DNA of 64,000 nt from Allodiplogaster sudhausi (lineage: Eukaryota > Nematoda > Chromadorea > Rhabditida > Diplogasteridae): positions 1-64,000 of the forward strand of contig CALZFC010000203.1 of assembly GCA_945643635.1 (NCBI GenBank). Direction: 5' to 3'. The translations under genes were made by a program, and so were the position numbers. The notes beneath the pieces were generated by a model. It was not told where the DNA came from and made no database searches. It was given only the letters and a program-made list of their open reading frames with translations. Within the stretch, counting starts at the first letter, position 1; every line of letters starts with the position of its first letter. Shown here in pieces: positions 1 through 13,104 of the stretch.

Positions 1-210
1 CCCGACATGCGACGATGAAACCCGATGATACCCGATATTCGACGATGAAACCCTATGAAAACCGATGTAATCCGATGCAACCCGATGTTAGCGTTGAAAC
101 CCGATGAAACCGATGAAACCCGATGTTCGAAGATGAAAACCGATGTAATCCGATGATACCCGATGTTAGCCGATGAAACCCGATGAAACCCGATGTTAGC
201 CGATGTAACC
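1..210 (+). repeat. 3' end of a long A+ arm (partial HOR)
   Basis: Head-to-tail 10-bp A+ monomers (cccgatgaaa and variants) run up to the inversion junction at 211. This is the distal end of an HOR that starts outside the window. It carries the variant gatgcaacccg near 81, otherwise seen only near 55.47 kb, where most copies read gatgctacccg. Confidence 0.93.
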
Positions 211-3200
211 CGTTCGGCGAACATCGGCTATCATCAGGTTTCATCGGCTTTCATCGGCTAACAACGGGTTTCATCGGTTCGTCATCGGTTAAACATCCAG
301 TTTCATCTGCGAGCATCGGGGATTCATCGGTTTCATCGGCTAAACAACGGGTTTCATCGGATTTCATCGGGTTTCATCGTCGAATATCGGTATCACCGGG
401 TGTCATCGTCGCATGTCGGGTATCATCGAGTTTCATCGGCGAACATCGGGTATCATCGGGTTCATCGGCCTAACATCGGGTTTCATCAGTTGTCATCGGT
501 AAACATCCAGTTTCATCGGCGAACATCGGGTATCATCGGGTTTCATCGGCTAACTTCGGGTTTCATCGGGTTTCATCGGCTAACATCGGGTATCATCGGA
601 TTACATCGGTTTTCATCTTCGAACATCGGGTTTCATCGGGTTTCATCGTTCATAATCGGGTATCATCGGGTTTCATCGGCTAACAACGGGTTTCATCGGG
701 TTATATGGTTGAACATCAGGTTTTATCGGGGAACATCGGGTTTCATCGGGTTTCATCGGGATTCATCGGGTTTCATCAGCTAACATCGGGTGCCATCGGA
801 TTACATCGGTTTTCATGGGCGAACATCGGGTTTCATCGGGTTTCATCGTCGAATATCGGGCATCGTCGGGTTCATAGTCTAATATCGGGTATCATCGGGT
901 TTCATCAGGTTTCATCGGCTAACAACGGGTTTCATCGTGTTTTATGGGGGAACATCGGGTTTTATCGGGTTTGCTACCCGATGTTAGCCGATGAAACGAT
1001 GAAACCCGATGTTAGCCGATGATACCGATATTCGACGATGAAACCCGACGATACCCGATAATGGACGATGAAACCCGATGAAACCCGATAATGGACGATG
1101 AAACCCGATGAAACCGTGTTATAAGATGAAAACCGATGTTCATCGGCTAACTTCGGGTTTCATCGGCTTTCATCGGCTAACATCGGGTATCATCGGATTT
1201 GACCAGTTTTTTACTAGAATTTAACCCGATTTTTTTTCCAGAAATTGACCAGCTTTTGACAAGAATTTGACCAAAATTTGACCAGAATTTGACCAAAATT
1301 TGACCAGAATTTGACCAGTTTTTTACTAGAATTTAACCAGAATTTTTCCAGAAATTGACCAGCTTTTGACAAGAATTTGACCAAAAGTTGACCAGAATTT
1401 GACCAAAAATGACCAGAATTTGACCAGTTTTGACCAGAATTTGACAAGATTTTGACCAGACCGATAATGGACGATGAAACCCGATGAAACCCGATAATGG
1501 ACGATGAAACCCGATGAAACCCGATGTTGGAAGATGAAACCCGATGTTCATCGGCTAACTTCGGGTTTCATCGGGTTTCATCGGCTAACATCGGGTATCA
1601 TCGGATTTGACCAGTTTTTTACTAGAATTTAACCCGATTTTTTTCCAGAAATTGACCAGCTTTTGACAAGAATTTGACCAAAATTTTACCAGAATTTGAC
1701 CAAAAAATTTGACCAGAATTTTACCAGTTTTTTACTAGAATTTAACCAGATTTTTTCCAGAAATTGACCAGATTTTGACAAGAATTTGACCAAAAGTTGA
1801 CCAGAATTTGACCAGTTTTTTACCAGAATTTTACCAGATTTTTTCCAGAATTTGACCAGCTTTTGACCAGAATTTGAACAGAATTTGACCAAAATTTGAC
1901 CAGAATTTTGACCAAAAGTTGACCAGAATTTTACCAGAATTTGACCAAAATTTGACCAGAATTTTACAAAAATTTCACCAGAATTTGACCAGTTTTTTTA
2001 CCAGAATTAACCAGATTTTCTTCAGAATTTTTCAGAACCCGATGTTAGCCGATGAAACCCGATGAAACCGATGTTAGCCGATGAAACCCGATGATACCGA
2101 TATTCGACGATGAAACCCGACGATACCCGATAATGGACGATGAAACCCGATGTTCGAAGATGAAAACGATGTAATCCGATGATACCCGATGTTCGCCGAT
2201 GAAACAAGATGATACTCGACATGCGACGATGAAACCCGATGATACCAGATATTCGACGATGAAACCCGACGAAAACCGATGTAATCCGATGCTACCCGAT
2301 GTTAGCCGATGAAACCCGATGTTAGCCGATGAAACCCCGATGAAACCCGATGTTAGCCGATGAAAAAAGATGATACCGATATTCGACGATGAAACCTGAT
2401 GATACCCGACATGCGACGATGATGAAACCCGATGAAACCCGAGGCTCGAAGATGAAAACCGATGTAATCCGATGATACCCGATGTTAGCCGATGAAACCC
2501 GATGAAACCCGATGTGCGCCGATGAAACCCGGTGATACCCGATGTTCGCCGATGAAACCCGATGATAACCGACATGCGACGATGAAAACCCGATGATACC
2601 CGATATTCGACGATGAAACCCGATGAAAACCGATGTAATCCGATGCTACCCGATGTTAGCCGATGAAACCCGATGTTAGCCGATGAAACCCGATGAAACC
2701 CGATGTTAGCCGATGAAAAAGATGATACCCGATATTCGACGATGAAACCTGATGATACCCGACATGCGACGATGAAACCCGATGAAACCCGATGCTCGAA
2801 GATGAAAACCGATGTAATCCGATGATACCCGATGTTAGCCGATGAAACCCGATGAAACCCGATGTGCGCCGATGAAACCCGGTGATACCCGATGTTCGCC
2901 GATGAAACCCGATGATAACCGACATGCGACGATGAAACCCGATGATACCCGATATTCGACGATGAAACCCGATGAAAACCGATGTAATCCGATGCTACCC
3001 GATGTTAGCCGATGAAACCCGATGTACACCGATGAAACCCGATGTGTGCCGATGAAACCCGATGATACCCGATGTTCGCCGATGAAACCCGACGATACCC
3101 GATAATGGACGATGAAACCGATGTTCGAAGATGAAAACCAATGTAATCCGATGATACCCGATGTTCGCCGATAAAACCCGATGATACCCGATATTCGACG

Positions 3201-3636
3201 ATGAAATCCGACGATACCCGATTATGGACGATGAAACCCGATGAAACCCGATGTTCGAAGATGAAAACCGATGTAATCCGATGATACCCGATGTTAGCCG
3301 ATGAAACCCGATGAAACCCGATGTGCGCCGATGAAACCCGATGAAACCCGATGTAGCCGATGTAACCCGATGAAACCCGATGTTAGCCGATGAAACCCGA
3401 TGGTACCCGCTGTTCGCCGATGAAACCCGATGATACCCGACATGCGACGATGAAACCCGATGATACCGATATTCGACGATGAAACCCTATGAAAACCGAT
3501 GTAATCCGATGCTACCCGATGTTAGCCGTTGAAACCCGATGAAACCCGATGTTCGAAGATGAAAACCGATGTAATCCGATGATAACCGATGTTAGCCGAT
3601 GAAACCCGATGAAACCTGATGTTAGCCGATGTAACC
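211..3636. repeat. HOR copy 1, complete canonical unit
   Basis: Layout: A- arm 211-973, A+ connector 974-1140, short A- 1141-1197, B1 1198-1460, A+ cassette 1461-1548, short A- 1549-1605, B2 1606-2037, A+ arm 2038-3636. The A- to A+ switch reads tttgctacccg and lacks the usual 10-bp unit taatccgatg, a state shared only with copy 18. A private base change (atcgag near 427) is also shared with copy 18. The A+ arm has both nested 349-type subrepeats (markers gaggctcg at 2441 and gatgctcg at 2791). Confidence 0.93.
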
Positions 3637-6598
3637 CGTTCGGCGAACATCGGCTATCATCAGGTTTCATCGGCTTTCATCGGCTAACAACGGGTTTCAT
3701 CGGTTGTCATCGGTAAACATCCAGTTTCATCTGCGAGCATCGGGATTCATCGGGTTTCATCGGCTAACAACGGGTTTCATCGGATTTCATCGGGTTTCAT
3801 CGTCGAATATCGGGTATCACCGGGTGTCATCGTCGCATGTCGGGTATCATCGGGTTCATCGGCGAACATCGGGTATCATCGGGTTTCATCGGCTAACATC
3901 GGGTTTCATCAGTTGTCATCGGTAAACATCCAGTTTCATCGGCGAACATCGGGTATCATCGGGTTTCATCGGCTAACTTCGGGTTTCATCGGGTTTCATC
4001 GGCTAACATCGGGTATCATCGGATTACATCGGTTTTCATCTTCGAACATCGGGTTTCATCGGGTTTCATCGTTCATAATCGGGTATCATCGGGTTTCATC
4101 GGCTAACAACGGGTTTCATCGGGTTATATGGTTGAACATCAGGTTTTATCGTAGAACATCGGGTTTCATCGGGTTTCATCGGGATTCATCGGGTTTCATC
4201 AGCTAACATCGGGTGCCATCGGATTACATCGGTTTTCATGGGCGAACCTCGGGTTTCATCGGGTTTCATCGTCGAATATCGGGCATCGTCGGGTTTCATA
4301 GTCTAATATCGGGTATCATCGGGTTTCATCAGGTTTCATCGGCTAACAACGGGTTTCATCGTGTTTTATGGGGGAACATCGGGTTTATCGGGTTTGTAAT
4401 CCGATGCTACCCGATGTTAGCCGATGAAGCCCGATGAAACCCGATGTTAGCCGATGATACCGATATTCGACGATGAAACCCGACGATACCCGATAATGGA
4501 CGATGAAACCCGATGAAACCCGATAATGGACGATGAAACCCGATGAAACCCGATGTTATAAGATGAAAACCCGATGTTCATCGGCTAACTTCGGGTTTCA
4601 TCGGCTTTCATCGGCTAACATCGGGTATCATCGGATTTGACCAGTTTTTACTAGAATTTAACCCGATTTTTTTCCAGAAATTGACCAGCTTTTGACAAGA
4701 ATTTGACCAAAATTTTACCAGAATTTGACCAAAATTTGACCAGAATTTTACCAGTTTTTTACTAGAATTTAACCAGATTTTTTTCCAGAAATTGACCAGA
4801 TTTTGACAAGAATTTGACCAAAAGTTGACCAGAATTTGACCAGTTTTTTACCAGAATTTTACAGATTTTTTCCAGAATTTGACCAGCTTTTGACCAGAAT
4901 TGAAACAGAATTTGACCAAAATTTGACCAGAATTTGACCAAAAGTTGACCAGAATTTTACCAGAATTTGACCAAAATTTGACCAGAATTTTACAAAAATT
5001 TCACCAGAATTTGACCAGTTTTTTTACCAGAATTTAACCAGATTTTCTTCAGAATTTTTCAGAACCCGATGTTAGCCGATGAAACCCGATGAAACCCGAT
5101 GTTAGCCGATGAAACCCGATGATACCCGATATTCGACGATGAAACCCGACGATACCCGATAATGGACGATGAAACCCGATGTTCGAAGATGAAAACCGAT
5201 GTAATCCGATGATACCGATGTTCGCCGATGAAACAAGATGATACTCGACATGCGACGATGAACCCGATGATACCAGATATTCGACGATGAAACCCGACGA
5301 AAACCGATGTAATCCGATGCTACCCGATGTTAGCCGATGAAACCCGATGTTAGCCGATGAAACCCGATGAAAACCGATGTTAGCCGATGAAAAAGATGAT
5401 ACCCGATATTCGACGATGAAACCTGATGATACCCGACATGCGACGATGAAACCCGATGAAACCCGAGGCTCGAAGATGAAAACCGATGTAATCCGATGAT
5501 ACCCGATGTTAGCCGATGAAACCGATGAAACCCGATGTGCGCCGATGAAACCCGGTGATACCCGATGTTCGCCGATGAAACCCGATGATAACCGACATGC
5601 GACGATGAAACCCGATGATACCCGATATTCGACGATGAAACCCGATGAAAACCGATGTAATCCGATGCTACCCGATGTTAGCCGATGAAACCCGATGTTA
5701 GCCGATGAAACCCGATGAAACCCGATGTTAGCCGATGAAAAAGATGATACCCGATATTCGACGATGAAACCTGATGATACCCGACATGCGACGATGAAAC
5801 CCGATGAAACCCGATGCTCGAAGATGAAAACCGATGTAATCCGATGATACCGATGTTAGCCGATGAAACCCGATGAAACCCGATGTGCGCCGATGAAACC
5901 CGGTGATACCCGATGTTCGCCGATGAAACCCGATGATAACCGACATGCGACGATGAAAACCCGATGATACCCGATATTCGACGATGAAACCCGATGAAAA
6001 CCGATGTAATCCGATGCTACCCGATGTTAGCCGATGAAACCCGATGTACACCGATGAAAACCGATGTGTGCCGATGAAACCCGATGATACCCGATGTTCG
6101 CCGATGAAACCCGACGATACCCGATAATGGACGATGAAACCCGATGTTCGAAGATGAAAACCAATGTAATCCGATGATACCCGATGTTCGCCGATATAAA
6201 ACCGATGATACCCGATATTCGACGATGAAATCCGACGATACCCGATTATGGACGATGAAACCCGATGAAACCCGATGTTCGAAGATGAAAACCGATGTAA
6301 TCCGATGATACCCGATGTTAGCCGATGAAACCCGATGAAACCCGATGTGCGCCGATGAAACCGATGAAACCCGATGTTAGCCGATGTAACCCGATGAAAC
6401 CCGATGTTAGCCGATGAAACCCGATGGTACCCGCTGTTCGCCGATGAAACCCGATGATACCGACCGACCATGATACCCACGATGAAACCCGATGATACCC
6501 GATATCGACGATGAAACCCTATGAAAACCGATGTAATCCGATGATACCCGATGTTAGCCGATGAAACCCGATGAAAACCGATGTTAGCCGATGTAACC
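3637..6598. repeat. HOR copy 2, lacking B1 and the A+ cassette
   Basis: Layout: A- arm 3637-4396, A+ connector 4397-4578, short A- 4579-4635, a single B block 4636-5064, A+ arm 5065-6598. The short A- piece is of the type that normally precedes B1 (ggctttcatcgg), but the B block that follows has the sequence of B2 (early aattttaccag monomers). B1, the A+ cassette and the second short A- were therefore removed, most simply by recombination between the two identical A-/B boundaries. Confidence 0.92.
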
Positions 6599-9500
6599 CG
6601 TTCGGCGAACATCGGCTATCATCAGGTTTCATCGGCTTTCATCGGCTAACAACGGGTTTCATCGGTTGTCATCGGTAAACATCCAGTTTCATCTGCGAGC
6701 ATCGGGATTCATCGGGTTTCATCGGCTAACAACGGGTTTCATCGGATTTCATCGGGTTTCATCGTCGAATATCGGGTATCACCGGGTGTCATCGTCGCAT
6801 GTCGGGTATCATCGGGTTTCATCGGCGAACATCGGGTATCATCGGGTTTCATCGGCTAACATCGGGTTTCATCAGTTGTCATCGGTAAACATCCAGTTTC
6901 ATCGGCGAACATCGGGTATCATCGGGTTTCATCGGCTAACTTCGGGTTTCATCGGGTTTCATCGGCTAACATCGGGTATCATCGGATTACATCGGTTTTC
7001 ATCTTCGAACATCGGGTTTCATCGGGTTTCATCGTTCATAATCGGGTATCATCGGGTTTCATCGGCTAACAACGGGTTTCATCGGGTTATATGGTTGAAC
7101 ATCAGGTTTTATCGTAGAACATCGGGTTTCATCGGGTTTCATCGGGATTCATCGGGTTTCATCAGCTAACATCGGGTGCCATCGGATTACATCGGTTTTC
7201 ATGGCGCGAACCTCGGGTTTCATCGGGTTTCATCGTCGAATATCGGGCATCGTCGGGTTTCATAGTCTAATATCGGGTATCATCGGGTTTCATCAGGTTT
7301 CATCGGCTAACAACGGGTTTCATCGTGTTTTATGGGGGAACATCGGGTTTTATCGGGTTTGTAATCCGATGCTACCCGATGTTAGCCGATGAAGCCCGAT
7401 GAAACCCGATGTTAGCCGATGATACCCGATATTCGACGATGAAACCCGACGATACCCGATAATGGACGATGAAACCCGATGAAACCCGATAATGGACGAT
7501 GAAACCCGATGAAACCCGATGTTATAAGATGAAAACCCGATGTTCATCGGCTAACTTCGGGTTTCATCGGCTTTCATCGGCTAACATCGGGTATCATCGG
7601 ATTTGACCAGTTTTTTACTAGAATTTAACCCGATTTTTTTTCCAGAAATTGACCAGCTTTTGACAAGAATTTGACCAAAATTTGACCAGAATTTGACCAA
7701 AATTTGACCAGATTTGACCAGTTTTTTACTAGAATTTAACCAGAATTTTTTCCAGAAATTGACCAGCTTTTGACAAGAATTTGACCAAAAGTTGACCAGA
7801 ATTTGACCAAAAATTGACCAGAATTTGACCAGTTTTTGACCAGAATTTGACAAGATTTTGACCAGACCCGATAATGGACGATGAAACCCGATGAAACCCG
7901 ATAATGGACGATGAAAACGATGAAACCCGATGTTATAAGATGAAAACCCGATGTTCATCGGCTAACTTCGGGTTTCATCGGCTTTCATCGGCTAACATCG
8001 GGTATCATCGGATTTGACCAGTTTTTTACTAGAATTTAACCCGATTTTTTTCCAGAAATTGACCAGCTTTTGACAAGAATTTGACCAAAATTTTACCAGA
8101 ATTGACCAAAATTTGACCAGAATTTTACCAGTTTTTTACTAGAATTAACCAGATTTTTTTCCAGAAATGACCAGATTTTGACAAGAATTTGACCAAAAGT
8201 TGACCAGAATTTGACCAGTTTTTACCAGAATTTTACCAGATTTTTCCAGAATTTGACCAGCTTTTGACCAGAATTTGAACAGAATTTGACCAAAATTTGA
8301 CCAGAATTTGACCAAAAGTTGACCAGAATTTTACCAGAATTTGACCAAAATTTGACCAGAATTTTACAAAAATTTCACCAGAATTTGACCAGTTTTTTTA
8401 CCAGAATTTAACCAGATTTTCTTCAGAATTTTTCAGAACCCGATGTTAGCCGATGAAAACCGATGAAACCCGATGTTAGCCGATGAAACCCGATGATACC
8501 CGATATTCGACGATGAAACCCGACGATACCCGATAATGGACGATGAAACCCGATGTTCGAAGATGAAAACCGATGTAATCCGATGATACCGATGTTCGCC
8601 GATGAAACAAGATGATACTCGACATGCGACGATGAAACCCGATGATACCAGATATTCGACGATGAAACCCGACGAAAACCGATGTAATCCGATGCTACCC
8701 GATGTTAGCCGATGAAACCCGATGTTAGCCGATGAAACCCGATGAAACCCGATGTTAGCCGATGAAAAAGATGATACCCGATATTCGACGATGAAACCTG
8801 ATGATACCCGACATGCGACGATGAAACCCGATGAAACCCGAGGCTCGAAGATGAAAACCGATGTAATCCGATGATACCCGATGTTAGCCGATGAAACCCG
8901 ATGAAACCCGATGTGCGCCGATGAAAACCGGGTGATACCGATGTTCGCCGATGAAACCCGATGATAACCGACATGCGACGATGAAACCCGATGATACCCG
9001 ATATTCGACGATGAAACCCGATGAAAACCGATGTAATCCGATGCTACCCGATGTTAGCCGATGAAACCGATGTTAGCCGATGAAACCCGATGAAACCCGA
9101 TGTTAGCCGATGAAAAAGATGATACCCGATATTCGACGATGAAAACCTGATGATACCCGACATGCGACGATGAAACCCGATGAAACCCGATGCTCGAAGA
9201 TGAAAACCGATGTAATCCGATGATACCCGATGTTAGCCGATGAAACCCGATGTGCGCCGATGAAACCCGGTGATACCCGATGTTCGCCGATGAAACCCGA
9301 TGATAACCGACATGCGACGATGAAACCGATGATACCCGATATTCGACGATGAAACCCGATGAAAACCGATGTAATCCGATGCTACCGATGTTAGCCGATG
9401 AAACCCGATGTACACCGATGAAACCCGATGTGTGCCGATGAAACCCGATGATACCCGATGTTCGCCGATGAAACCCGACGATACCCGATAATGGACGATG

Positions 9501-10026
9501 AAACCCGATGTTCGAAGATGAAAAACCAATGTAATCCGATGATACCCGATGTTCGCCGATAAAACCCGATGATACCCGATATTCGACGATGAAATCCGAC
9601 GATACCCGATTATGGACGATGAAACCCGATGAAACCCGATGTTCGAAGATGAAAACCGATGTAATCCGATGATACCCGATGTTAGCCGATGAAACCCGAT
9701 GAAACCCGATGTGCGCCGATGAAACCCGATGAAACCCGATGTTAGCCGATGTAACCCGATGAAACCCGATGTTAGCCGATGAAACCCGATGGTACCCGCT
9801 GTTCGCCGATGAAACCCGATGATACCCGACATGCGACGATGAAACCCGATGATACCCGATATTCGACGATGAAACCCTATGAAAACCGATGTAATCCGAT
9901 GCTACCCGATGTTAGCCGTTGAAACCCGATGAAACCCGATGTTCGAAGATGAAAACCGATGTAATCCGATGATACCCGATGTTAGCCGATGAAACCCGAT
10001 GAAACCCGATGTCAGCCGATGTAACC
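6599..10026. repeat. HOR copy 3, complete unit
   Basis: Layout: A- arm 6599-7361, A+ connector 7362-7544, short A- 7545-7601, B1 7602-7866, A+ cassette 7867-7955, short A- 7956-8012, B2 8013-8438, A+ arm 8439-10026. The cassette ends with gttataag and is followed by ggctttcatcgg. These are connector-type states rather than the usual gttggaag and gggtttcatcgg, so the cassette looks converted from the connector. The A+ arm has both nested subrepeats. Confidence 0.92.
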
Positions 10027-13000
10027 CGTTCGGCGAACATCGGCTTTCATCGGCTAACAACGGGTTCATCGGTTGTCATCGGTAAACATCCAGTTTCATC
10101 TGCGAGCATCGGGATTCATCGGGTTTCATCGGCTAACAACGGGTTTCATCGGATTTCATCGGGTTTCATCGTCGAATATCGGGTATCACCGGGTGTCATC
10201 GTCGCATGTCGGGTATCATCGGGTTTCATCGGCGAACATCGGGTATCATCGGGTTTCATCGGCTAACATCGGGTTCATCAGTTGTCATCGGTAAACATCC
10301 AGTTTCATCGGCGAACATCGGGTATCATCGGGTTTCATCGGCTAACTTCGGGTTTCATCGGGTTTCATCGGCTAACATCGGGTATCATCGGATTACATCG
10401 GTTTTCATCTTCGAACATCGGGTTTCATCGGGTTTCATCGTTCATAATCGGGTATCATCGGGTTTCATCGGCTAACAACGGGTTTCATCGGGTTATATGG
10501 TTGAACATCAGGTTTTATCGTGAACATCGGGTTTCATCGGGTTTCATCGGGATTCATCGGGTTTCATCAGCTAACATCGGGTGCCATCGGATTACATCGG
10601 TTTTCATGGGCGAACCTCGGGTTTCATCGGGTTTCATCGTCGAATATCGGGCATCGTCGGGTTTCATAGTCTAATATCGGGTATCATCGGGTTTCATCAG
10701 GTTTCATCGGCTAACAACGGGTTTCATCGTGTTTTATGGGGAACATCGGGTTTTATCGGGTTTGTAATCCGATGCTACCCGATGTTAGCCGATGAAGCCC
10801 GATGAAACCCGATGTTAGCCGATGATACCCGATATTCGACGATGAAACCCGACGATACCCGATAATGGACGATGAAACCCGATGAAACCCGATAATGGAC
10901 GATGAAACCCGATGAAACCCGATGTTATAAGATGAAAACCCGATGTTCATCGGCTAACTTCGGGTTTCATCGGCTTTCATCGGCTAACATCGGGTATCAT
11001 CGGATTTGACCAGTTTTTTACTAGAATTTAACCCGATTTTTTTTCCAGAAATTGACCAGCTTTTGACAAGAATTTGACCAAAATTTGACCAGAATTTGAC
11101 CAAAATTTGACCAGAATTTGACCAGTTTTTTACTAGAATTTAACCAGAATTTTTTCCAGAAATTGACCAGCTTTTGACAAGAATTTGACCAAAAGTTGAC
11201 CAGAATTTGACCAAAAATTGACCAGAATTTGACCAGTTTTTGACCAGAATTTGACAAGATTTTGACCAGACCCGATAATGGACGATGAAACCCGATGAAA
11301 CCCGATAATGGACGATGAAACCCGATGAAACCCGATGTTGGAAGATGAAAACCCGATGTTCATCGGCTAACTTCGGGTTTCATCGGGTTTCATCGGCTAA
11401 CATCGGGTATCATCGGATTTGACCAGTTTTTTACTAGAATTTAACCTGATTTTTTTCCAGAAATTGACCAGCTTTTGACAAGAATTTGACCAAAATTTTA
11501 CCAGAATTTGACCAAATTTGACCAGAATTTTACCAGTTTTTTACTAGAATTTAACCTGATTTTTTTCCAGAAATTGACCAGATTTTGACAAGAATTTGAC
11601 AAAAGTTGACCAGAATTTGACCAGTTTTTTACCAGAATTTAACCAGATTTTTTCCAGAATTTGACCAGCTTTTGACCAGAATTTGAACAGAATTTGACCA
11701 AAATTTGACCAGAATTTGACCAAAATTTGACCAGAATTTTACCAGAATTTGACCAAAATTTGACCAGAATTTTACAAAAATTTCACCAGAATTTGACCAG
11801 TTTTTTACCAGAATTTAACCAGATTTTCTTCAGAATTTTTCAGAACCCGATGTTAGCCGATGAAACCCATGAAACCCGATGTTAGCCGATGAAACCCGAT
11901 GATACCCGATATTCGACGATGAAACCCGACGATACCCGATAATGGACGATGAAACCCGATGTTCGAAGATGAAAACCGATGTAATCCGATGATACCCGAT
12001 GTTCGCCGATGAAACAAGATGATACCCGACATGCGACGATGAAACCCGATGATACCAGATATTCGACGATGAAACCCGACGAAAACCGATGTAATCCGAT
12101 GCTACCCGATGTTAGCCGATGAAACCCGATGTTAGCCGATGAAACCCGATGAAACCCGATGTTAGCCGATGAAAAAGATGATACCCGATATTCGACGATG
12201 AAACCTGATGATACCCGACATGCGACGATGAAACCCGATGAAACCCGATGCTCGAAGATGAAAACCGATGTAATCCGATGATACCCGATGTTAGCCGATG
12301 AAACCCGATGAAACCCGATGTGCGCCGATGAAACCCGGTGATACCCGATGTTCGCCGATGAAACCCGATGATAACCGACATGCGACGATGAAACCCGATG
12401 ATATCCGATATTCGACGATGAAACCCGATGAAAACCGATGTAATCCGATGCTACCCGATGTTAGCCGATGAAACCCGATGTACACCGATGAAACCCGATG
12501 TGTGCCGATGAAACCCGATGATACCCGATGTTCGCCGATGAAACCCGACGATACCCGATAATGGACGATGAAACCCGATGTTCGAAGATGAAAACCAATG
12601 TAATCCGATGATACCCGATGTTCGCCGATAAAACCCGATGATACCCGATATTCGACGATGAAATCCGACGATACCCGATTATGGACGATGAAACCCGATG
12701 AAACCCGATGTTCGAAGATGAAAACCGATGTAATCCGATGATACCCGATGTTAGCCGATGAAACCCGATGAAACCCGATGTGCGCCGATGAAACCCGATG
12801 AAACCCGATGTTAGCCGATGTAACCGATGAAACCCGATGTTAGCCGATGAAACCCGATGGTACCCGCTGTTCGCCGATGAAACCCGATGATACCCGACAT
12901 GCGACGATGAAACCCGATGATACCCGATATTCGACGATGAAACCCTATGAAAACCGATGTAATCCGATGCTACCCGATGTTAGCCGTTGAAACCCGATGA

Positions 13001-13104
13001 AACCCGATGAAACCCGATGTTCGAAGATGAAAACCGATGTAATCCGATGATACCCGATGTTAGCCGATGAAACCCGATGAAACCCGATGTTAGCCGATGT
13101 AACC
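10027..13104. repeat. HOR copy 4, A+ arm with one nested subrepeat
   Basis: Layout: A- arm 10027-10764, A+ connector 10765-10947, short A- 10948-11004, B1 11005-11270, A+ cassette 11271-11360, short A- 11361-11417, B2 11418-11845, A+ arm 11846-13104. A 20-bp deletion just after the inversion junction (gcgaacatcggctttc) is shared with copies 6, 7 and 8. The A+ arm retains only the gatgctcg subrepeat and carries gatatccg near 12411, shared with copies 7, 8 and 9. Confidence 0.92.

Noticed and set aside
1220..1255. Polypyrimidine tract plus cag (ttttttttccag) as an intron 3' splice site
   Set aside because: The motif recurs in every B block as part of the repeat and has no matching exon, branch point or donor context.
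5728..6612. Long minus-strand open frame (294 codons) with GFHR/TSGFIG repeats, and all similar frames
   Set aside because: The frame is pure 10-bp repeat read in all phases. There is no domain, composition follows the monomer, lengths change between otherwise near-identical HORs, and the same peptides appear in every frame.
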